Assembly: GCA_021324915.1 (NCBI GenBank)
Contig: JAJPIC010000011.1
Span: 124,001-188,000, forward strand
Direction of reading: 5' to 3'
Source of the DNA: Beijerinckiaceae bacterium
GTDB lineage: Bacteria > Pseudomonadota > Alphaproteobacteria > Rhizobiales > Beijerinckiaceae
DNA length: 64,000 bases
In this document: in pieces, positions 1-11,490 of the stretch
Layout: every line of letters begins with the position of its first letter
How positions within the stretch are numbered: position 1 is the stretch's first letter
Program-made: the position numbers and the translations under genes
The notes under the pieces: generated by a model
Databases searched by the model: none
Seen by the model: only the letters and a program-made list of their open reading frames with translations
Told to the model about the DNA's origin: nothing

Positions 1-446
1 GCAGCGCGGCCCCTGAAACGCCTTATGATGGGGAGCGGCTGCGGATCGTGAACGATGACGGCATCGCAATCCTCGAGGTGCAGACGAATAGCGTTTTCGT
101 AGGCAACCTGCTCGTAGCAGGCCTTGTCCTCAGGCGAGAGGACGAGCGCCTCGCCCTGTAGCCCGTTGTGGATCTTCTTCGTGCACTGGAAGAACTCCGG
201 CGTCCCTTGAATCATTCTCCAACCCGTTTCGATCCCTACCGTGTTCATCAAGAGCGTCAGGGGCGTGAGGATCTCGGTGACGCCGCCTCCATAGAAAGTC
301 GAACTGATGTGGACGACATGGGCGCCGCTGAGAATTGCCGCTTTCTTTACGATCCGGTCGATCGTCTCGCGTCCGATCAACGGTTCATAATCATTGAGGG
401 AATGAAGGCCGAGGCTGTGGGGCACTTGCATGAGAGATTCGGGCAT
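1..446 (-). CDS. treT: trehalose synthase, TreT-type glycosyltransferase (N-terminal part, cut by window edge)
   Basis: A minus-strand frame runs from ATG at 446 off the left edge, giving 148 residues. It begins MPESLMQVPHSLGLHSLNDY. It contains HVVHISSTFYGGGVTEIL (residues about 43-60), then EFFQCTKKIHNGLQG and VIVHDPQPLP. These match the conserved N-terminal Rossmann half of GT4 trehalose glycosyltransferring synthases and trehalose phosphorylase-like enzymes, which make trehalose from NDP-glucose and glucose. In-frame stops lie just upstream of 446, so that ATG is the only plausible start, although its ribosome site is weak. It is divergent from the GlgE-trehalose operon at 704, which supports a role in trehalose metabolism. 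The C-terminal donor-binding half is outside the window, so TreT and trehalose phosphorylase cannot be separated. Confidence 0.75.
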   Translation of the reverse strand, partial: MPESLMQVPHSLGLHSLNDYEPLIGRETIDRIVKKAAILSGAHVVHISSTFYGGGVTEILTPLTLLMNTVGIETGWRMIQGTPEFFQCTKKIHNGLQGEALVLSPEDKACYEQVAYENAIRLHLEDCDAVIVHDPQPLPIIRRFRGRA

Positions 447-703
447 CGAAAATCCACATTATCAATGCTCCAGAACACGCGCTGGACCGGTAGGTTCCTG
501 GATTGAAGTCGCGCGCGTCCTTCGCCTCCCGGCTCGGCGGAAAATGGGGCAACCGTGGGCGTGACGTTAACGCTTTGCGTGAAGCGATGGTGAGGAGATC
601 GCGGCGCGCGGCCCTGTGATGGAACTCTGCCGCTGCCTTTCGGGTTGATCTGCCGGGACTTTCGTCAACACTCCTCGATATCGACGGCTCGAAGGTAACC
701 GGC
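447..703. promoter_or_regulatory. divergent promoter region between treT and glgE
   Basis: This 257-base gap separates two outward-facing genes and must hold both promoters. I see no coding frame with family resemblance here. GAAGG at 691-695 is a ribosome site 8 bases before the glgE ATG at 704. No convincing -35/-10 pair or operator palindrome stood out. Confidence 0.5.
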
Positions 704-3700
704 ATGCGCATGAAAGATCGCGTCATCCGGGGTCGCAGCATTTGCTATGTTCCGCCGCTCGCACGCCGCCTTGATTGGCAGGCATGCTGCGCGCGTGCGA
801 GAGAATTGGGGTTCGATCATGTTGCGATCGCGCCGCCTTTCGCGCCGGGCCCTTACGGGAATCCTTTTCTTGCCGGCGATCTCTCTATCGCTCAAGCCGA
901 TTTGAGTGCCGATCTCGCCACCCGGTCGCTTGAAGAAACCATCTCGCGCCTCGTCGAGATCTGCCAAGCCAATGAGCTCGGGCTCCTGCTGGACGTCGTT
1001 GCCGACCGTGTCGATGCGAATGGCGCAATCGCCCGGGCCTATCGCGACGTTTTCGAGGAGGCCGCGGCGGGAACGCTCGATCCGCGTGCAGAGCGCCAGC
1101 TTTTCGGCGCGGCTTTGGCCCGTTTTGACAGGCCCGAGCAGGCAGACCGTCTCGGCGCTCTCTGGACGGATCGGCTGCGCACTCTGCTGGATCTCGGCGT
1201 CGCCGGCTTTCGCTTTCTCTATCCGACGACCCTCCCGGCTTGGCTTTGGTCCTCTCTGATCGGCGCGCTGCGCACGTCAGCACCCGAATTAATCGCCCTC
1301 GCCTTCACGCCGGGCTCGGTCTGGCGCAGTGTCGAAATGCTCGCCCCGGTTGGATTCGACGGCGTCTTCTCTTCTCTCGCGTGGTGGGATCGGCACGCGA
1401 ATTGGTTCGTCGAGGAACTCGAGCTTCTGCGTGGCATCGCTCCGATCATCGCCTGTCCCGAAATTCTGCCGATCGGAGGACGGGAGCTTTCGCGGGACTT
1501 GCGACACTTTTGTCAGATGCTCGACATCGCGGCGGTGACCGCGGACGCGCTGATGATTCCGATCAAGTTCGCAGAGGCGCCGGAGCTTGTGCTTTTGGAG
1601 AAGCCCATACGCATGAGCATTGCGCGCCTTGAACAGGTCCTTTCCAAGCGAACGACAGGCGCGATCCGGCCGCTGAGCGACGCGGGCGAAAGCGTCACGG
1701 CCTTGATCCGTCACGATGGCGCCTATCCGGGCGACAGCAAAAGGGCCTGCATCACCCTGATCAACACCGATCTCGGCCAGGAGCGCGCAACTGGCATGAG
1801 CCTCGATCCCTTGCCGCCCGCCGCGGGCGCTCCTTTGGGCCGACCCTCTGCACTCGAGCGGACGAGAGATGTGTTTGCGCCGCTCGCGCCCGGCGAAGTT
1901 CGCCTGGTCGAAGTACAAAAGCTCCCGTCCATCAAGCGACGCCAACATGCGCGCGACCTCGCGCGTGCCGTCGAGGCGCCGCGGATCGTCATAGAAAAAC
2001 TTGCGCCCGCGGTCGATGGCGGCGCTTTCCCGACCAAACGCCTGTCCGGCGAACCCGTTGTCGCCGAAGCCGACATCTTCGCCGACGGGCATAGCGTGAT
2101 CGACGCGGACCTTTTGTGGAAAGCCGGGGACGAACCGGAATGGCAGCGCGTGCCTATGCGCCTGCGCGAGAACGACCGCTGGCGCGCGGCTTTCACGCCC
2201 GGCCGAATCGGACCCTTTTCTTTCACAATCGAGGCTTGGATCGACGATTTCGGCGGGCTCCGCCATGACATTGACGTCAAACGGCAGGCGGGGGCGGACT
2301 TCAGCCTCGAGGTCGAAGAAGCAAAAAACCTCGTCGCCTCTGCCGCGGCCGAAGCGCCGGACGATTCTCCCGTGCGCGATGTTCACAATCGCCTGGCTCG
2401 CGCGAACGCAGAGAATGCCGTCGATCTCATCCTCGCGCCTGAAGCGGCAAGCGCGATGCGCCAAGCGGGGGCCCGCAGCTCCTTGACGCGGCATCCGGCA
2501 GCGATTCCGGTCGAGGTCGAACGCCCGCAGGCCGGGTTTGCCGCTTGGTACGAACTTTTTCCACGCTCGGCCTCGCCCATCGCGGGTCGCCACGGAACCT
2601 TCGACGACGTCATCGGGCGCCTGCCGAACATTGCCGCTATGGGTTTCGATGTCCTTTACTTGCCGCCTATCCATCCGATCGGCCGCACCAATCGCAAGGG
2701 GCGCAACAATGCTCTCACCGCGCATGCCGATGATCCGGGCAGTCCTTACGCGATTGGCGCGGAAGAAGGCGGGCATGACGCCATCCATCCCGAGCTCGGC
2801 AGTTTCGGAGATTTCCAGCGGCTCATCGCGGCGGCCGACGATCACGGCATTGAGCTGTCGCTCGATTTCGCCATCCAATGTTCGCCCGACCATCCATGGT
2901 TGAAGGAACATCCGGGCTGGTTTCGCTGGCGCGCCGACGGCTCGCTGCGGTTTGCCGAAAATCCTCCAAAAAAATACGAAGATATCGTCAACGTCGATTT
3001 CTACGGCGAAGACGCGAAACATCTATGGACGGCGCTGCGTGACATCGTCCTCTTCTGGATCGATCACGGCATCCGGATTTTCCGAGTCGATAATCCGCAC
3101 ACGAAGCCTCTGCCCTTCTGGGAATGGCTGATCGGCGAGGTTCGCGCCCGCCACCCGAAAGCAATCTTCCTCTCCGAAGCGTTCACGCGTCCGAAGATGA
3201 TGTACCGGCTGGCGAAGATCGGCTTCTCTCAATCCTATACCTATTTCACCTGGCGCAACAGCAAGCAGGAGCTGATCGATTATCTTCGCGAGCTGACGAG
3301 CGAGCCTGCCGTCGATTTCTTTCGTCCGCATTTTTTCGTCAACACGCCGGATATCAATCCCTTCTATTTGCAGCACTCCGGCCGCGCCGGGTTTCTCATC
3401 CGCGCCGCACTGGCCGCGACGCTTTCCGGTCTCTGGGGGATTTATTCCGGGTTCGAGCTCTGCGAAGCCGCCGCTTTGCCGGGCCGCGAAGAATATCTCG
3501 ATGCCGAGAAATACGAACTCAAACATCGCGATTTCGGTGCGCCGGGCAATATCACGGCGGAGATTGCAATGCTCAATCGCCTGCGCAGGGCACATCCCGC
3601 TCTACAGAGCCACAAGGGATTGAAATTCTACAACGCCTATAACGACCAAGTGCTCGCCTACGGCAAGCCGTCGGCAACGGGCGCCGACATGATCTTCGTT

Positions 3701-3919
3701 GCCGTCAATCTCGACCCGCATCATGCCCAAGAGGCGACGTTCGAAGTCCCGCTTTGGGAATGGGGCCTTCCGGACAGCGGATCGGTGCTCGTGGAGAATT
3801 TGCTGCAAGACGGCGCGCGGACGGTTTGGCAAGGAAAATTGCAATCCGTTCGGCTCGATCCCGCGAGCTTGCCCTATGCGATCTGGCGCATTGCTCCTCT
3901 CGCCGGAGGTCGCGCATGA
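704..3919 (+). CDS. glgE: alpha-1,4-glucan:maltose-1-phosphate maltosyltransferase GlgE with extra N-terminal pseudo-barrel (1071 aa)
   Basis: GlgE transfers maltose from alpha-maltose-1-phosphate onto alpha-1,4-glucan. The core starts near residue 425 with its N-terminal beta domain. It continues with the GH13 barrel: [47 protein letters not shown] with nucleophile D796, and [12 protein letters not shown] with acid/base E825. The 29-residue spacing equals that of known GlgE. Ordinary GlgE is about 650-700 residues; here about 400 residues are added in front. That extension resembles the same barrel: [18 protein letters not shown] aligns with the nucleophile strand, but Leu172 replaces the Asp, so it should be inactive. 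GAAGG lies 8 bases before the ATG. It is the first gene of the operon and overlaps treS by four bases. Confidence 0.92.
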   Translation: MRMKDRVIRGRSICYVPPLARRLDWQACCARARELGFDHVAIAPPFAPGPYGNPFLAGDLSIAQADLSADLATRSLEETISRLVEICQANELGLLLDVVADRVDANGAIARAYRDVFEEAAAGTLDPRAERQLFGAALARFDRPEQADRLGALWTDRLRTLLDLGVAGFRFLYPTTLPAWLWSSLIGALRTSAPELIALAFTPGSVWRSVEMLAPVGFDGVFSSLAWWDRHANWFVEELELLRGIAPIIACPEILPIGGRELSRDLRHFCQMLDIAAVTADALMIPIKFAEAPELVLLEKPIRMSIARLEQVLSKRTTGAIRPLSDAGESVTALIRHDGAYPGDSKRACITLINTDLGQERATGMSLDPLPPAAGAPLGRPSALERTRDVFAPLAPGEVRLVEVQKLPSIKRRQHARDLARAVEAPRIVIEKLAPAVDGGAFPTKRLSGEPVVAEADIFADGHSVIDADLLWKAGDEPEWQRVPMRLRENDRWRAAFTPGRIGPFSFTIEAWIDDFGGLRHDIDVKRQAGADFSLEVEEAKNLVASAAAEAPDDSPVRDVHNRLARANAENAVDLILAPEAASAMRQAGARSSLTRHPAAIPVEVERPQAGFAAWYELFPRSASPIAGRHGTFDDVIGRLPNIAAMGFDVLYLPPIHPIGRTNRKGRNNALTAHADDPGSPYAIGAEEGGHDAIHPELGSFGDFQRLIAAADDHGIELSLDFAIQCSPDHPWLKEHPGWFRWRADGSLRFAENPPKKYEDIVNVDFYGEDAKHLWTALRDIVLFWIDHGIRIFRVDNPHTKPLPFWEWLIGEVRARHPKAIFLSEAFTRPKMMYRLAKIGFSQSYTYFTWRNSKQELIDYLRELTSEPAVDFFRPHFFVNTPDINPFYLQHSGRAGFLIRAALAATLSGLWGIYSGFELCEAAALPGREEYLDAEKYELKHRDFGAPGNITAEIAMLNRLRRAHPALQSHKGLKFYNAYNDQVLAYGKPSATGADMIFVAVNLDPHHAQEATFEVPLWEWGLPDSGSVLVENLLQDGARTVWQGKLQSVRLDPASLPYAIWRIAPLAGGRA

Positions 3920-6900
3920 ACGTTCAGCCGGACGTCATAAGTTTCGCGGCGCAGGACAGTCTTTGGTACAAAGACGCCGTCATCTATCAGCTGCACGTGA
4001 AATCCTTTTGCGATTCGAACGGCGACGGGATCGGCGACTTCCCGGGGCTGATCTCCAAGCTCGATTACATCGCCAATCTCGGCGTCACCGCGGTCTGGCT
4101 GCTGCCGTTTTATCCTTCTCCGCGGCTCGACGATGGTTACGACATCAGCGACTATCGATCCGTCCATCCCGACTACGGCACGATGGCCGACGTGCGGCGT
4201 TTCATTCATGCCGCGCACGCGCGTGGCATAAGAGTCATCACCGAACTCGTCATCAATCACACATCCGACCAACATCCGTGGTTTCAACGCGCGCGCTTGG
4301 CGAAGCCCGGATCCATGACGCGCGACTATTACGTCTGGTCGGATACCGATCAGAAATATGCCGGAACGCGCATCATCTTCATCGATAGCGAGCGGTCCAA
4401 TTGGACCTGGGATCGCGTCGCCGGCGCATTCTATTGGCACCGCTTCTATTCGCATCAGCCAGATTTGAACTACGACAACCCGCGCGTCCTGAAGGAAATG
4501 CTGCGGGTCATGCGATTCTGGCTCGAGATCGGCGTCGACGGATTCCGTCTCGATGCTGTCCCCTATCTCATCGAACGCGAAGGCACGAGCAGCGAAAGCC
4601 TGCCTGAAACGCATGCCGTCCTGCGGCAAATCCGGGCTGCACTCGACGCGCGGTTTCCCGGAAAGCTCCTGCTCGCGGAAGCCAATCAATGGCCGGAATA
4701 TGCGAAAGATTATTTCGGCGAGGGCGACGAATGCCACATGGCGTTTCATTTTCCGCTGATGCCGCGCATGTATATGGCGATCGGGCGCGAGGACAGGTTT
4801 CCGATCACCGACATCATGCGGCAGACGCCGCCGATCCCCGAGAACTGCCAGTGGGCCATTTTCTTGCGCAACCACGACGAGCTGACGCTTGAAATGGTCA
4901 CCGACATGGAACGCGATTATCTTTGGGAGACCTATGCCGCCGACCGGCGCGCGCGGCTCAATCTCGGCATTCGCCGCCGCCTCGCCCCGCTGCTCGAGCG
5001 GGACCGGCGCCGCATCGAGCTCATGAACTTCCTTCTCCTGTCGATGCCGGGGACTCCCGTCATCTATTACGGCGACGAGATCGGCATGGGCGACAATATC
5101 CACCTCGGCGACAGAAACGGCGTGCGCACGCCGATGCAATGGAGCCCGGACCGCAACGCCGGCTTCTCGAGGGCCGATCCGGCGAGCCTCGTTCTGCCGC
5201 CCATCATGGACCCGCTTTACGGCTATGAAGCGGTCAACGTCGAAGCGCAAAGCCGCGACCCGCATTCGCTGCTCAATTGGATGCGGCGCATGCTGGCAGT
5301 GCGGCGCGAGCATCGCGCCTTCGGACGCGGCACACTGCGATTTCTTTATCCGAAGAACCGCAAGGTTCTCGCTTATCTGCGCGAAGACGCGGACGAGAAG
5401 ATCCTTTGCGTCGCCAATCTCGCCCATAGTCCGCAGGCCGTCGAACTCGACCTTTCGGAATATGCCGAATGGGTCCCGGTCGAGCTCAACAATGGATCGC
5501 TTTTCCCGCCGATCGGCCAATTGACCTATCTGCTTACCCTTCCACCTTATGGATTCTACTGGTTTCTTCTCGCTCGCGAGGGCGACTGGCCGGCGTGGCA
5601 TACGCCGGCGCCGGAGCCAATGCCCGAATATCTGACCTTTGTCCTGCGTGGCGGGCTCGCCAACGTCCTGACGAAGACCGAGCGGGGCCGGTTCGAACGC
5701 GAAGTCCTCCCCCCCTATCTCGGCAAGCGCCGCTGGTTCTCGGCGAAAGACGAGACGCTTAGAGAGGTGCGCGTCATCGATCTCGCGCGCATCCCGGGGA
5801 CGCAGCGCGAGATGTTTTTCTGCGAATTGGAAACGCGAACGAATTCCGGCACGGCGCGTTGGCTGCTGCCGCTGGCCATCGTCTGGGAAGACGAATCCAT
5901 GCCGGCGCTCCCGAGTCAGTTGGCGCTGGCGCGCGTACGGCAGGACCGGCGTGTGGGTCTCCTGACGGACGCTTTCGCCACGGCCGAATTCGCTCGGGGC
6001 GCGGCGCAAGCGCTGGCCGACGGTTTCCGGCTTGCCCTGCCTGCCGGTCAAATCCGCTTCGAGCCGCTGCCGCAAGGCGTCGAAGCGCTGCGGCTGCCGC
6101 AAAATGCCGAGGTCAATTGGATCACGGCTGAGCAGTCGAATAGCTCTCTGGTGATCGCCGATGCGGTCATGTTGAAAATGTTCCGGCGCATTTCGAGCGG
6201 CCGGCATCCAGAAGTCGAAATGGGCCGCTATCTGACCAATCACGGCTTCGCCAATTCACCGCCTCTTCTCGGAGAGATCGTCCATGTTGCCGAGGACGGC
6301 ACGCGTTCCTCGCTCGCGATCGCGCAAGGCTATATTCCAAATCAAGGGGACGCCTGGACGTGGCTGATCGACGATCTCGCCCGCACGCTCGATGCGCTTA
6401 CGGCTTCGGAGAGCAGCGCAGAGACGGAGCATATGACGGATTACATGGCTCTGGCTTCGATCATCGGTCAGCGCCTTGCCGAAATGCATTGCATTCTGGC
6501 GCAGGCGACGGACGACCCTGATTTTGCACCGGAAGGGGCGAGCGCCGACGACGTCGAAAGATGGTTCTCGCGCGCGCGCAACGAACTCGACAGAGCGATC
6601 AAGGTCGTGAAACAGCACAAATGGGACCGGCCGGAAGACCGCGCCCGCGCGACCATGCTGCAGGAACGCTATTCCGAGCTCCTTGCCAAGCTGGAGAATT
6701 TGGCGCGCGAGGCGCATGGCGCGCTCATGTGCCGGATCCACGGCGACTTCCACCTGGGTCAGGTTCTGGTTGTGGGTTCTGACGCTTATATCATCGACTT
6801 CGAAGGCGAGCCGGCTAGCCCGCTCGAGGAGCGCCGCCGCAAGAGCAGTCCGTTGCGCGACGTTGCCGGCCTGCTGCGGTCGTTCGATTACGCGGCCGCC

Positions 6901-7197
6901 ACCGTCACCAATCGCAAGACGGCCGGCGCGGTCCCCGTCGCCGGGGAATTGAGAGAACATCTTCTGGCGCGCTTCCGCATCCGGACGCGCGACGCATTCC
7001 TCGCAGCCTACAGGAACGCCAGAAGCGCCTGCGGCGAGCCCTTCAACGATAGTTTGCTCGATCTCTTCATGCTCGAGAAGTCGGCTTACGAGATTCGCTA
7101 CGAAGCAGCCAACCGGCCGAGCTGGGCGCCCATCCCGCTCGAAGGGCTTGCGAGCCTGGCTGAACGTCTCCTTGGAGGCGAGCGTGTCCCATACTGA
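3916..7197 (+). CDS. treS: trehalose synthase-maltokinase fusion (TreS-Mak, 1093 aa)
   Basis: This bifunctional enzyme interconverts trehalose and maltose and phosphorylates maltose with ATP to maltose-1-phosphate, the GlgE donor. The N-terminal GH13 domain (about 1-560) has [18 protein letters not shown], the nucleophile in [11 protein letters not shown] (D213), the acid/base in LLLAEANQW (E255) and FLRNHDE (D320). The C-terminal half (about 610-1090) is maltokinase (Pep2-like), with the kinase-type motifs [13 protein letters not shown] and YIIDFEGEP. The start at 3916 is the ATGA overlap with the glgE stop; an open frame extends further upstream but only inside glgE. The fusion means maltose formed by TreS can be phosphorylated on the same polypeptide, directly before GlgE and GlgB in the pathway. 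Confidence 0.95.
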   Translation: MNVQPDVISFAAQDSLWYKDAVIYQLHVKSFCDSNGDGIGDFPGLISKLDYIANLGVTAVWLLPFYPSPRLDDGYDISDYRSVHPDYGTMADVRRFIHAAHARGIRVITELVINHTSDQHPWFQRARLAKPGSMTRDYYVWSDTDQKYAGTRIIFIDSERSNWTWDRVAGAFYWHRFYSHQPDLNYDNPRVLKEMLRVMRFWLEIGVDGFRLDAVPYLIEREGTSSESLPETHAVLRQIRAALDARFPGKLLLAEANQWPEYAKDYFGEGDECHMAFHFPLMPRMYMAIGREDRFPITDIMRQTPPIPENCQWAIFLRNHDELTLEMVTDMERDYLWETYAADRRARLNLGIRRRLAPLLERDRRRIELMNFLLLSMPGTPVIYYGDEIGMGDNIHLGDRNGVRTPMQWSPDRNAGFSRADPASLVLPPIMDPLYGYEAVNVEAQSRDPHSLLNWMRRMLAVRREHRAFGRGTLRFLYPKNRKVLAYLREDADEKILCVANLAHSPQAVELDLSEYAEWVPVELNNGSLFPPIGQLTYLLTLPPYGFYWFLLAREGDWPAWHTPAPEPMPEYLTFVLRGGLANVLTKTERGRFEREVLPPYLGKRRWFSAKDETLREVRVIDLARIPGTQREMFFCELETRTNSGTARWLLPLAIVWEDESMPALPSQLALARVRQDRRVGLLTDAFATAEFARGAAQALADGFRLALPAGQIRFEPLPQGVEALRLPQNAEVNWITAEQSNSSLVIADAVMLKMFRRISSGRHPEVEMGRYLTNHGFANSPPLLGEIVHVAEDGTRSSLAIAQGYIPNQGDAWTWLIDDLARTLDALTASESSAETEHMTDYMALASIIGQRLAEMHCILAQATDDPDFAPEGASADDVERWFSRARNELDRAIKVVKQHKWDRPEDRARATMLQERYSELLAKLENLAREAHGALMCRIHGDFHLGQVLVVGSDAYIIDFEGEPASPLEERRRKSSPLRDVAGLLRSFDYAAATVTNRKTAGAVPVAGELREHLLARFRIRTRDAFLAAYRNARSACGEPFNDSLLDLFMLEKSAYEIRYEAANRPSWAPIPLEGLASLAERLLGGERVPY

Positions 7198-9382
7198 CCT
7201 TGCTTCCGACTGGCACCTCAATCGCCCTGATGCCGAGAGGCTGGCCACGCTCGCACCGATCGATCCTTTTGCGATCCTCGGGCCCCATCCGCACCCGAAC
7301 GGCCGGCTTGTGCGGGCCTTCGTGCCGGGCGCGCACTCGGTCGACGTTTTGAGCCGAGCCGACCGCAAGCCGCTCGCCAAGCTGGAAAGGGGTGCGGTCG
7401 ACGGCCTGTTCGAGGGTGTCACGCGCGGGGACGAACCTTATCTCCTGCGAATCTCCTGGCCCACGGCGACGCAAGAGGTGGAGGATCCTTATTCCTTCGG
7501 CCTCTTGCTTGGCGATGACGATCTCTATCTCTTCAACGAGGGGCGTCATTTTGATTTGGGCCGCGTCTTCGGCGCGCAAGTTACGACGGTCGATGGCGTA
7601 CCGGGCGTGCGATTTGCCGTCTGGGCGCCCAATGCGCGCCGCGTGGCCGTAGTCGGCGATTTCAATAGCTGGGACGCGCGGCGCCATCCGATGCGGGCGC
7701 GCTATCCGTCCGGCGTCTGGGAATTGTTCGTGCCGCGCATAGACCCCGGACAACGCTATAAGTTCGACCTGATCGGCCCGAATGGCGAGCACCTCCCGCA
7801 AAAGGCCGATCCAATCGCGCTCGAAAGCGAAAGGCCGCCGGCAACGGCTTCGGTCGTCTCGCAACCCGTCGAGCCGATCTTTCGCGATCGGGATTGGATG
7901 GAGATGCGCGCGCAGAGGCATGCCGTCAATGCGCCGATCTCGATCTACGAAGTTCACCTTGGTTCCTGGCTCCATAGCGGCGAGGCAAGCGCCTGGGAGA
8001 CGGCGATCGAGCGGCTCGTTCCCTACGTCAAGGAAATGGGATTTACCCATCTCGAATTGCTGCCCATTTCCGAATATCCGTTTGGCGGCTCCTGGGGCTA
8101 TCAGCCTCTCGGGCTCTTTGCGGCGAGCAGCCGCTACGGCAAGCCGATCGATTTCGCTCGCCTCGTCGATACCGCGCACCGCGCCGGAATTGGCGTGATC
8201 GTCGATTGGGTCGCGGGGCATTTTCCCACCGATGCGCACGGGCTCGCCCGCTTCGACGGCAGCGCGCTCTATGAACATCTCGATCCGCGCGAAGGCTTTC
8301 ACCACGATTGGAATACGTTCATCTACAATTTCGGCCGGCGCGAGGTGCAAGGATTCTTGATCGCCAGCGCGCTCTACTGGCTCGAAAATTTCCACGTCGA
8401 CGGTCTGCGGGTCGATGCGGTCGCCTCGATGCTCTATCGCGATTACAGCCGCAAGCCCGGCGAATGGATTCCGAACATTTACGGCGGCCGCGAAAATCTC
8501 GAGGCGATCGGCTTCATCCGGCATCTCAATTCGGTGGTGGCCGAAAGATGTCCGGGCGCCATGATGATTGCCGAGGAATCGACTGCCTGGCCAGGCGTGA
8601 GCCGCCCGATCGCAGAAGGCGGTCTCGGCTTTTCCTACAAGTGGAACATGGGCTGGATGCACGACACGTTGCGCTACATGGCGCACGATCCCGTGCATCG
8701 TCCCTGGCACCATGACGACATCACGTTCGGTCTGCTCTACGCCTTTTCCGAACGTTTCATTCTCCCGCTCTCGCATGATGAGGTCGTGCACGGAAAAGGC
8801 TCGCTCCTCGCCAAAATGCCGGGAGATGCCTGGCAGCGCTTCGCAAATCTGCGCGCTTATCTCAGCTTCATGTGGGCGCATCCCGGCAAGAAACTGCTCT
8901 TTATGGGAGGAGAACTGGCGCAGGAGCACGAATGGTCGCATGACGCGGAAGTCGAGTGGTTTCGGCTCAATGAGCCGAACCATCTTGGCGTCCAGCGGCT
9001 CGTGCGCGACCTCAACCGGATCTACGCAAGCGAGGGCGCGCTGCATCAGAAGGACGCGGAGCCCGCGGGTTTCCGCTGGGTGATCGGCGACGACCGGGCG
9101 AATTCGGTCTTCGCCTTCCTCCGTTTCGGCGCCGAAAGCGCCCCACCTATTCTTGCGGTTTGCAACATGACGCCTGTGCCCCGCCGGAACTACCGCATCG
9201 GCGTACCTCGGGCGGGGCTCTGGCGCGAAATATTCAACAGCGACGCCGAGATCTACGGCGGCTCGAACGTAGGCAACGCCGGGTCAGTTCCCGCGCAATC
9301 GGTGCCGATGCACGGCGAGCCGCAATCGCTCGACCTCGTCTTGCCGCCGCTCGCGGTCGTTCTGTTGCGGCAAGAGGGTTGA
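7184..9382 (+). CDS. glgB: 1,4-alpha-glucan branching enzyme GlgB (732 aa)
   Basis: GlgB cuts alpha-1,4 chains and re-attaches them by alpha-1,6 links. An N-terminal early-set region and CBM48 domain ([19 protein letters not shown]) precede the GH13 barrel. The barrel has [27 protein letters not shown] (nucleophile D411), [11 protein letters not shown] (acid/base E464) and [15 protein letters not shown]. The D-E spacing of 53 equals that of E. coli GlgB. The start chosen is GTG at 7184, five bases after GGAGG (7174-7178) and 14 bases inside the treS end. The frame is open further upstream, but a longer start lacks a ribosome site. It supplies the branching step of the GlgE pathway. Confidence 0.95.
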   Translation: MSHTDLASDWHLNRPDAERLATLAPIDPFAILGPHPHPNGRLVRAFVPGAHSVDVLSRADRKPLAKLERGAVDGLFEGVTRGDEPYLLRISWPTATQEVEDPYSFGLLLGDDDLYLFNEGRHFDLGRVFGAQVTTVDGVPGVRFAVWAPNARRVAVVGDFNSWDARRHPMRARYPSGVWELFVPRIDPGQRYKFDLIGPNGEHLPQKADPIALESERPPATASVVSQPVEPIFRDRDWMEMRAQRHAVNAPISIYEVHLGSWLHSGEASAWETAIERLVPYVKEMGFTHLELLPISEYPFGGSWGYQPLGLFAASSRYGKPIDFARLVDTAHRAGIGVIVDWVAGHFPTDAHGLARFDGSALYEHLDPREGFHHDWNTFIYNFGRREVQGFLIASALYWLENFHVDGLRVDAVASMLYRDYSRKPGEWIPNIYGGRENLEAIGFIRHLNSVVAERCPGAMMIAEESTAWPGVSRPIAEGGLGFSYKWNMGWMHDTLRYMAHDPVHRPWHHDDITFGLLYAFSERFILPLSHDEVVHGKGSLLAKMPGDAWQRFANLRAYLSFMWAHPGKKLLFMGGELAQEHEWSHDAEVEWFRLNEPNHLGVQRLVRDLNRIYASEGALHQKDAEPAGFRWVIGDDRANSVFAFLRFGAESAPPILAVCNMTPVPRRNYRIGVPRAGLWREIFNSDAEIYGGSNVGNAGSVPAQSVPMHGEPQSLDLVLPPLAVVLLRQEG

Positions 9383-9384
9383 GA

Positions 9385-11490
9385 ATGGCCGATCACGCCC
9401 CGCCGGAATTGCTGCCCGGCTCGCCTTATCCGCTTGGCGCGACGTGGGACGGGCTCGGGACGAATTTTGCGGTTTTTTCGGCGCACGCCGAAGCAATCGA
9501 TCTCTGCCTCTTCGATCCCTCAGGCCGCCGAGAAATCGCTCGCCTGCGAATGCCCGAATGTACGGATGAAGTCTGGCACGGCTATCTGCCGAATGCCGGC
9601 GTCGGCCTGATCTATGGATACCGCGCCTACGGCCCTTACGAACCTCATAACGGCCATCGCTTCAATCCGCACAAGCTCCTCCTCGATCCTTATGCGCGTG
9701 CGCTTGCCGGCGAGCTCAGATGGTCCGACGCCCTCTTCGGCTATCGAGTGAATTCGGCCCGCGCCGACCTCTCGTTCGATCGGCGCGACAGCGCGCCGGG
9801 CGCTTTGAAGAGCGTCGTCACCGACGAGACGTTCAATTGGGGCGACGATCGCCCGCCCGCCACGCCCTGGGCAAACACCGTGATCTACGAAGCGCACGTG
9901 CGCGGCTTGACCATGCTGCGCGGCGACTTGCTTCCTCCGGAACGCGGCACATTCGCGGCGCTTTCGGAACCGCGGATCATCGACTATTTGCGCAAGCTTG
10001 GAATTACCGCCATCGAGCTTATGCCGATCCATGCCTTCATCGACGACAGATTGCTGCTGCAAAAGGGTCTACGCAATTACTGGGGCTACAATACGATCGG
10101 GTTTTTCGCGGTCGAGCCGCGCTATCTTGCAACCGGATTCTCGAACGAGATGCGGGTCGCGGTCAGGCGGCTGCATGCTGCCGGAATCGAGGTCTTTCTC
10201 GACGTTGTCTATAATCACAGCGCGGAAGGCAGCGAGCTCGGACCGACGCTGTCGTTCCGGGGCCTCGACAACGCGAGCTATTATCGGCTCGACCCCGGCA
10301 ATCGCCGCCATTGCGTGAATGATACGGGAACCGGCAACACGCTGAACCTTTCGCACCCGCGCGTATTGCAGATGGTGATGGATTCCCTGCGCTATTGGGT
10401 AACCTCGTTTCACGTCGACGGATTCCGCTTCGATCTCGGGGTAACCCTCGGACGCGAGGCGCACGGCTTTGATTCGGGCGCCGGATTTTTCGACGCACTC
10501 CGGCAGGATCCGGTGCTCGCGCGCGTCAAGCTGATTTCCGAGCCTTGGGATCTCGGTCCGGGAGGCTATCAACTCGGACAACATCCGCCTGGTTTCGCTG
10601 AATGGAACGATCGCTTTCGTGATGGCGTACGCAGATTCTGGCGTGGCGATCCCGGCCAGCGCCCGGATTTTGCCGCGCGGCTTGCGGGCTCGAGCGATCT
10701 CTTCGATCGCCGAGCGCGCCGGCCATGGGCTTCGATCAATTATATTGCCTCGCATGACGGGTTCACCTTGGCCGACACCGTCAGCTATGCCGAGCGGCAT
10801 AACGAGGCCAATGAAGAAAACAATCAGGATGGACCCGCAGAGAACTATTCCTGCAATTGGGGCGTTGAGGGCCCGACCGACGATCTCAAGATCATCGCCA
10901 CCCGCGGACGAATTCTACGCTCCATGCTCTCGACGCTCTTCTTTGCGCACGGCACCCCGATGTTGCTGGCGGGCGATGAATTCGGGCGCACGCAACGCGG
11001 CAATAACAATGCCTATTGTCAGGACAACGAATTGTCGTGGATCGATTGGAACGAGGCTTCATCGGCGGAAGGCGAGGTCTTGATCAAATTCGTCGCGCGG
11101 CTGATCGCATTGCGCCGGCAATATTCGATTCTGCGGTCTCGCTATTTCATGCATGCCAGGGAGGAGCCGGCGAAGCACGTTTCCGACATATCCTGGTTCA
11201 ACCGCCGCGGCGAGCCCATACCGGTCGACGCCTGGAACGATCCTGAGTTGCGCGTGCTGGTTTTGCGCCGAGCGCAACGCGTCGGCGATCGGGTCGAGGC
11301 GCTAAGCTACTTGATCAACCCACGGTCGGAAAGAAAAGGATTTCGTCTGCCCCCACCCTATGCGCCGACGCGCGTCTTGCTCGATACGGATAATCCGCGG
11401 CTCGAGCCTTTCGACCTCGAAGGCGACCAATATGAACTTGCTCCGCACAGCGCCGCTCTGCTGCTGAGCTTTTATGAAACGAAGCAATGA
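9385..11490 (+). CDS. glgX: glycogen debranching enzyme GlgX (701 aa)
   Basis: GlgX hydrolyses alpha-1,6 branches of limit dextrins. The protein begins MADHAPPELLPGSPYPLGAT, typical of the GlgX/isoamylase group. A CBM48 domain is followed by a GH13 barrel with YEAHVRGLTML, VFLDVVYNHSAEG, DGFRFDLGVTLGRE (nucleophile D350), LISEPWDLGPGGYQLG (acid/base E386) and NYIASHDGFTLADTVSY. The ATG at 9385 lies two bases after the glgB stop, with GAGGGTTGAG as the likely ribosome site. The unbranched chains it releases are substrates for TreY further down the operon. Confidence 0.94.
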   Translation: MADHAPPELLPGSPYPLGATWDGLGTNFAVFSAHAEAIDLCLFDPSGRREIARLRMPECTDEVWHGYLPNAGVGLIYGYRAYGPYEPHNGHRFNPHKLLLDPYARALAGELRWSDALFGYRVNSARADLSFDRRDSAPGALKSVVTDETFNWGDDRPPATPWANTVIYEAHVRGLTMLRGDLLPPERGTFAALSEPRIIDYLRKLGITAIELMPIHAFIDDRLLLQKGLRNYWGYNTIGFFAVEPRYLATGFSNEMRVAVRRLHAAGIEVFLDVVYNHSAEGSELGPTLSFRGLDNASYYRLDPGNRRHCVNDTGTGNTLNLSHPRVLQMVMDSLRYWVTSFHVDGFRFDLGVTLGREAHGFDSGAGFFDALRQDPVLARVKLISEPWDLGPGGYQLGQHPPGFAEWNDRFRDGVRRFWRGDPGQRPDFAARLAGSSDLFDRRARRPWASINYIASHDGFTLADTVSYAERHNEANEENNQDGPAENYSCNWGVEGPTDDLKIIATRGRILRSMLSTLFFAHGTPMLLAGDEFGRTQRGNNNAYCQDNELSWIDWNEASSAEGEVLIKFVARLIALRRQYSILRSRYFMHAREEPAKHVSDISWFNRRGEPIPVDAWNDPELRVLVLRRAQRVGDRVEALSYLINPRSERKGFRLPPPYAPTRVLLDTDNPRLEPFDLEGDQYELAPHSAALLLSFYETKQ

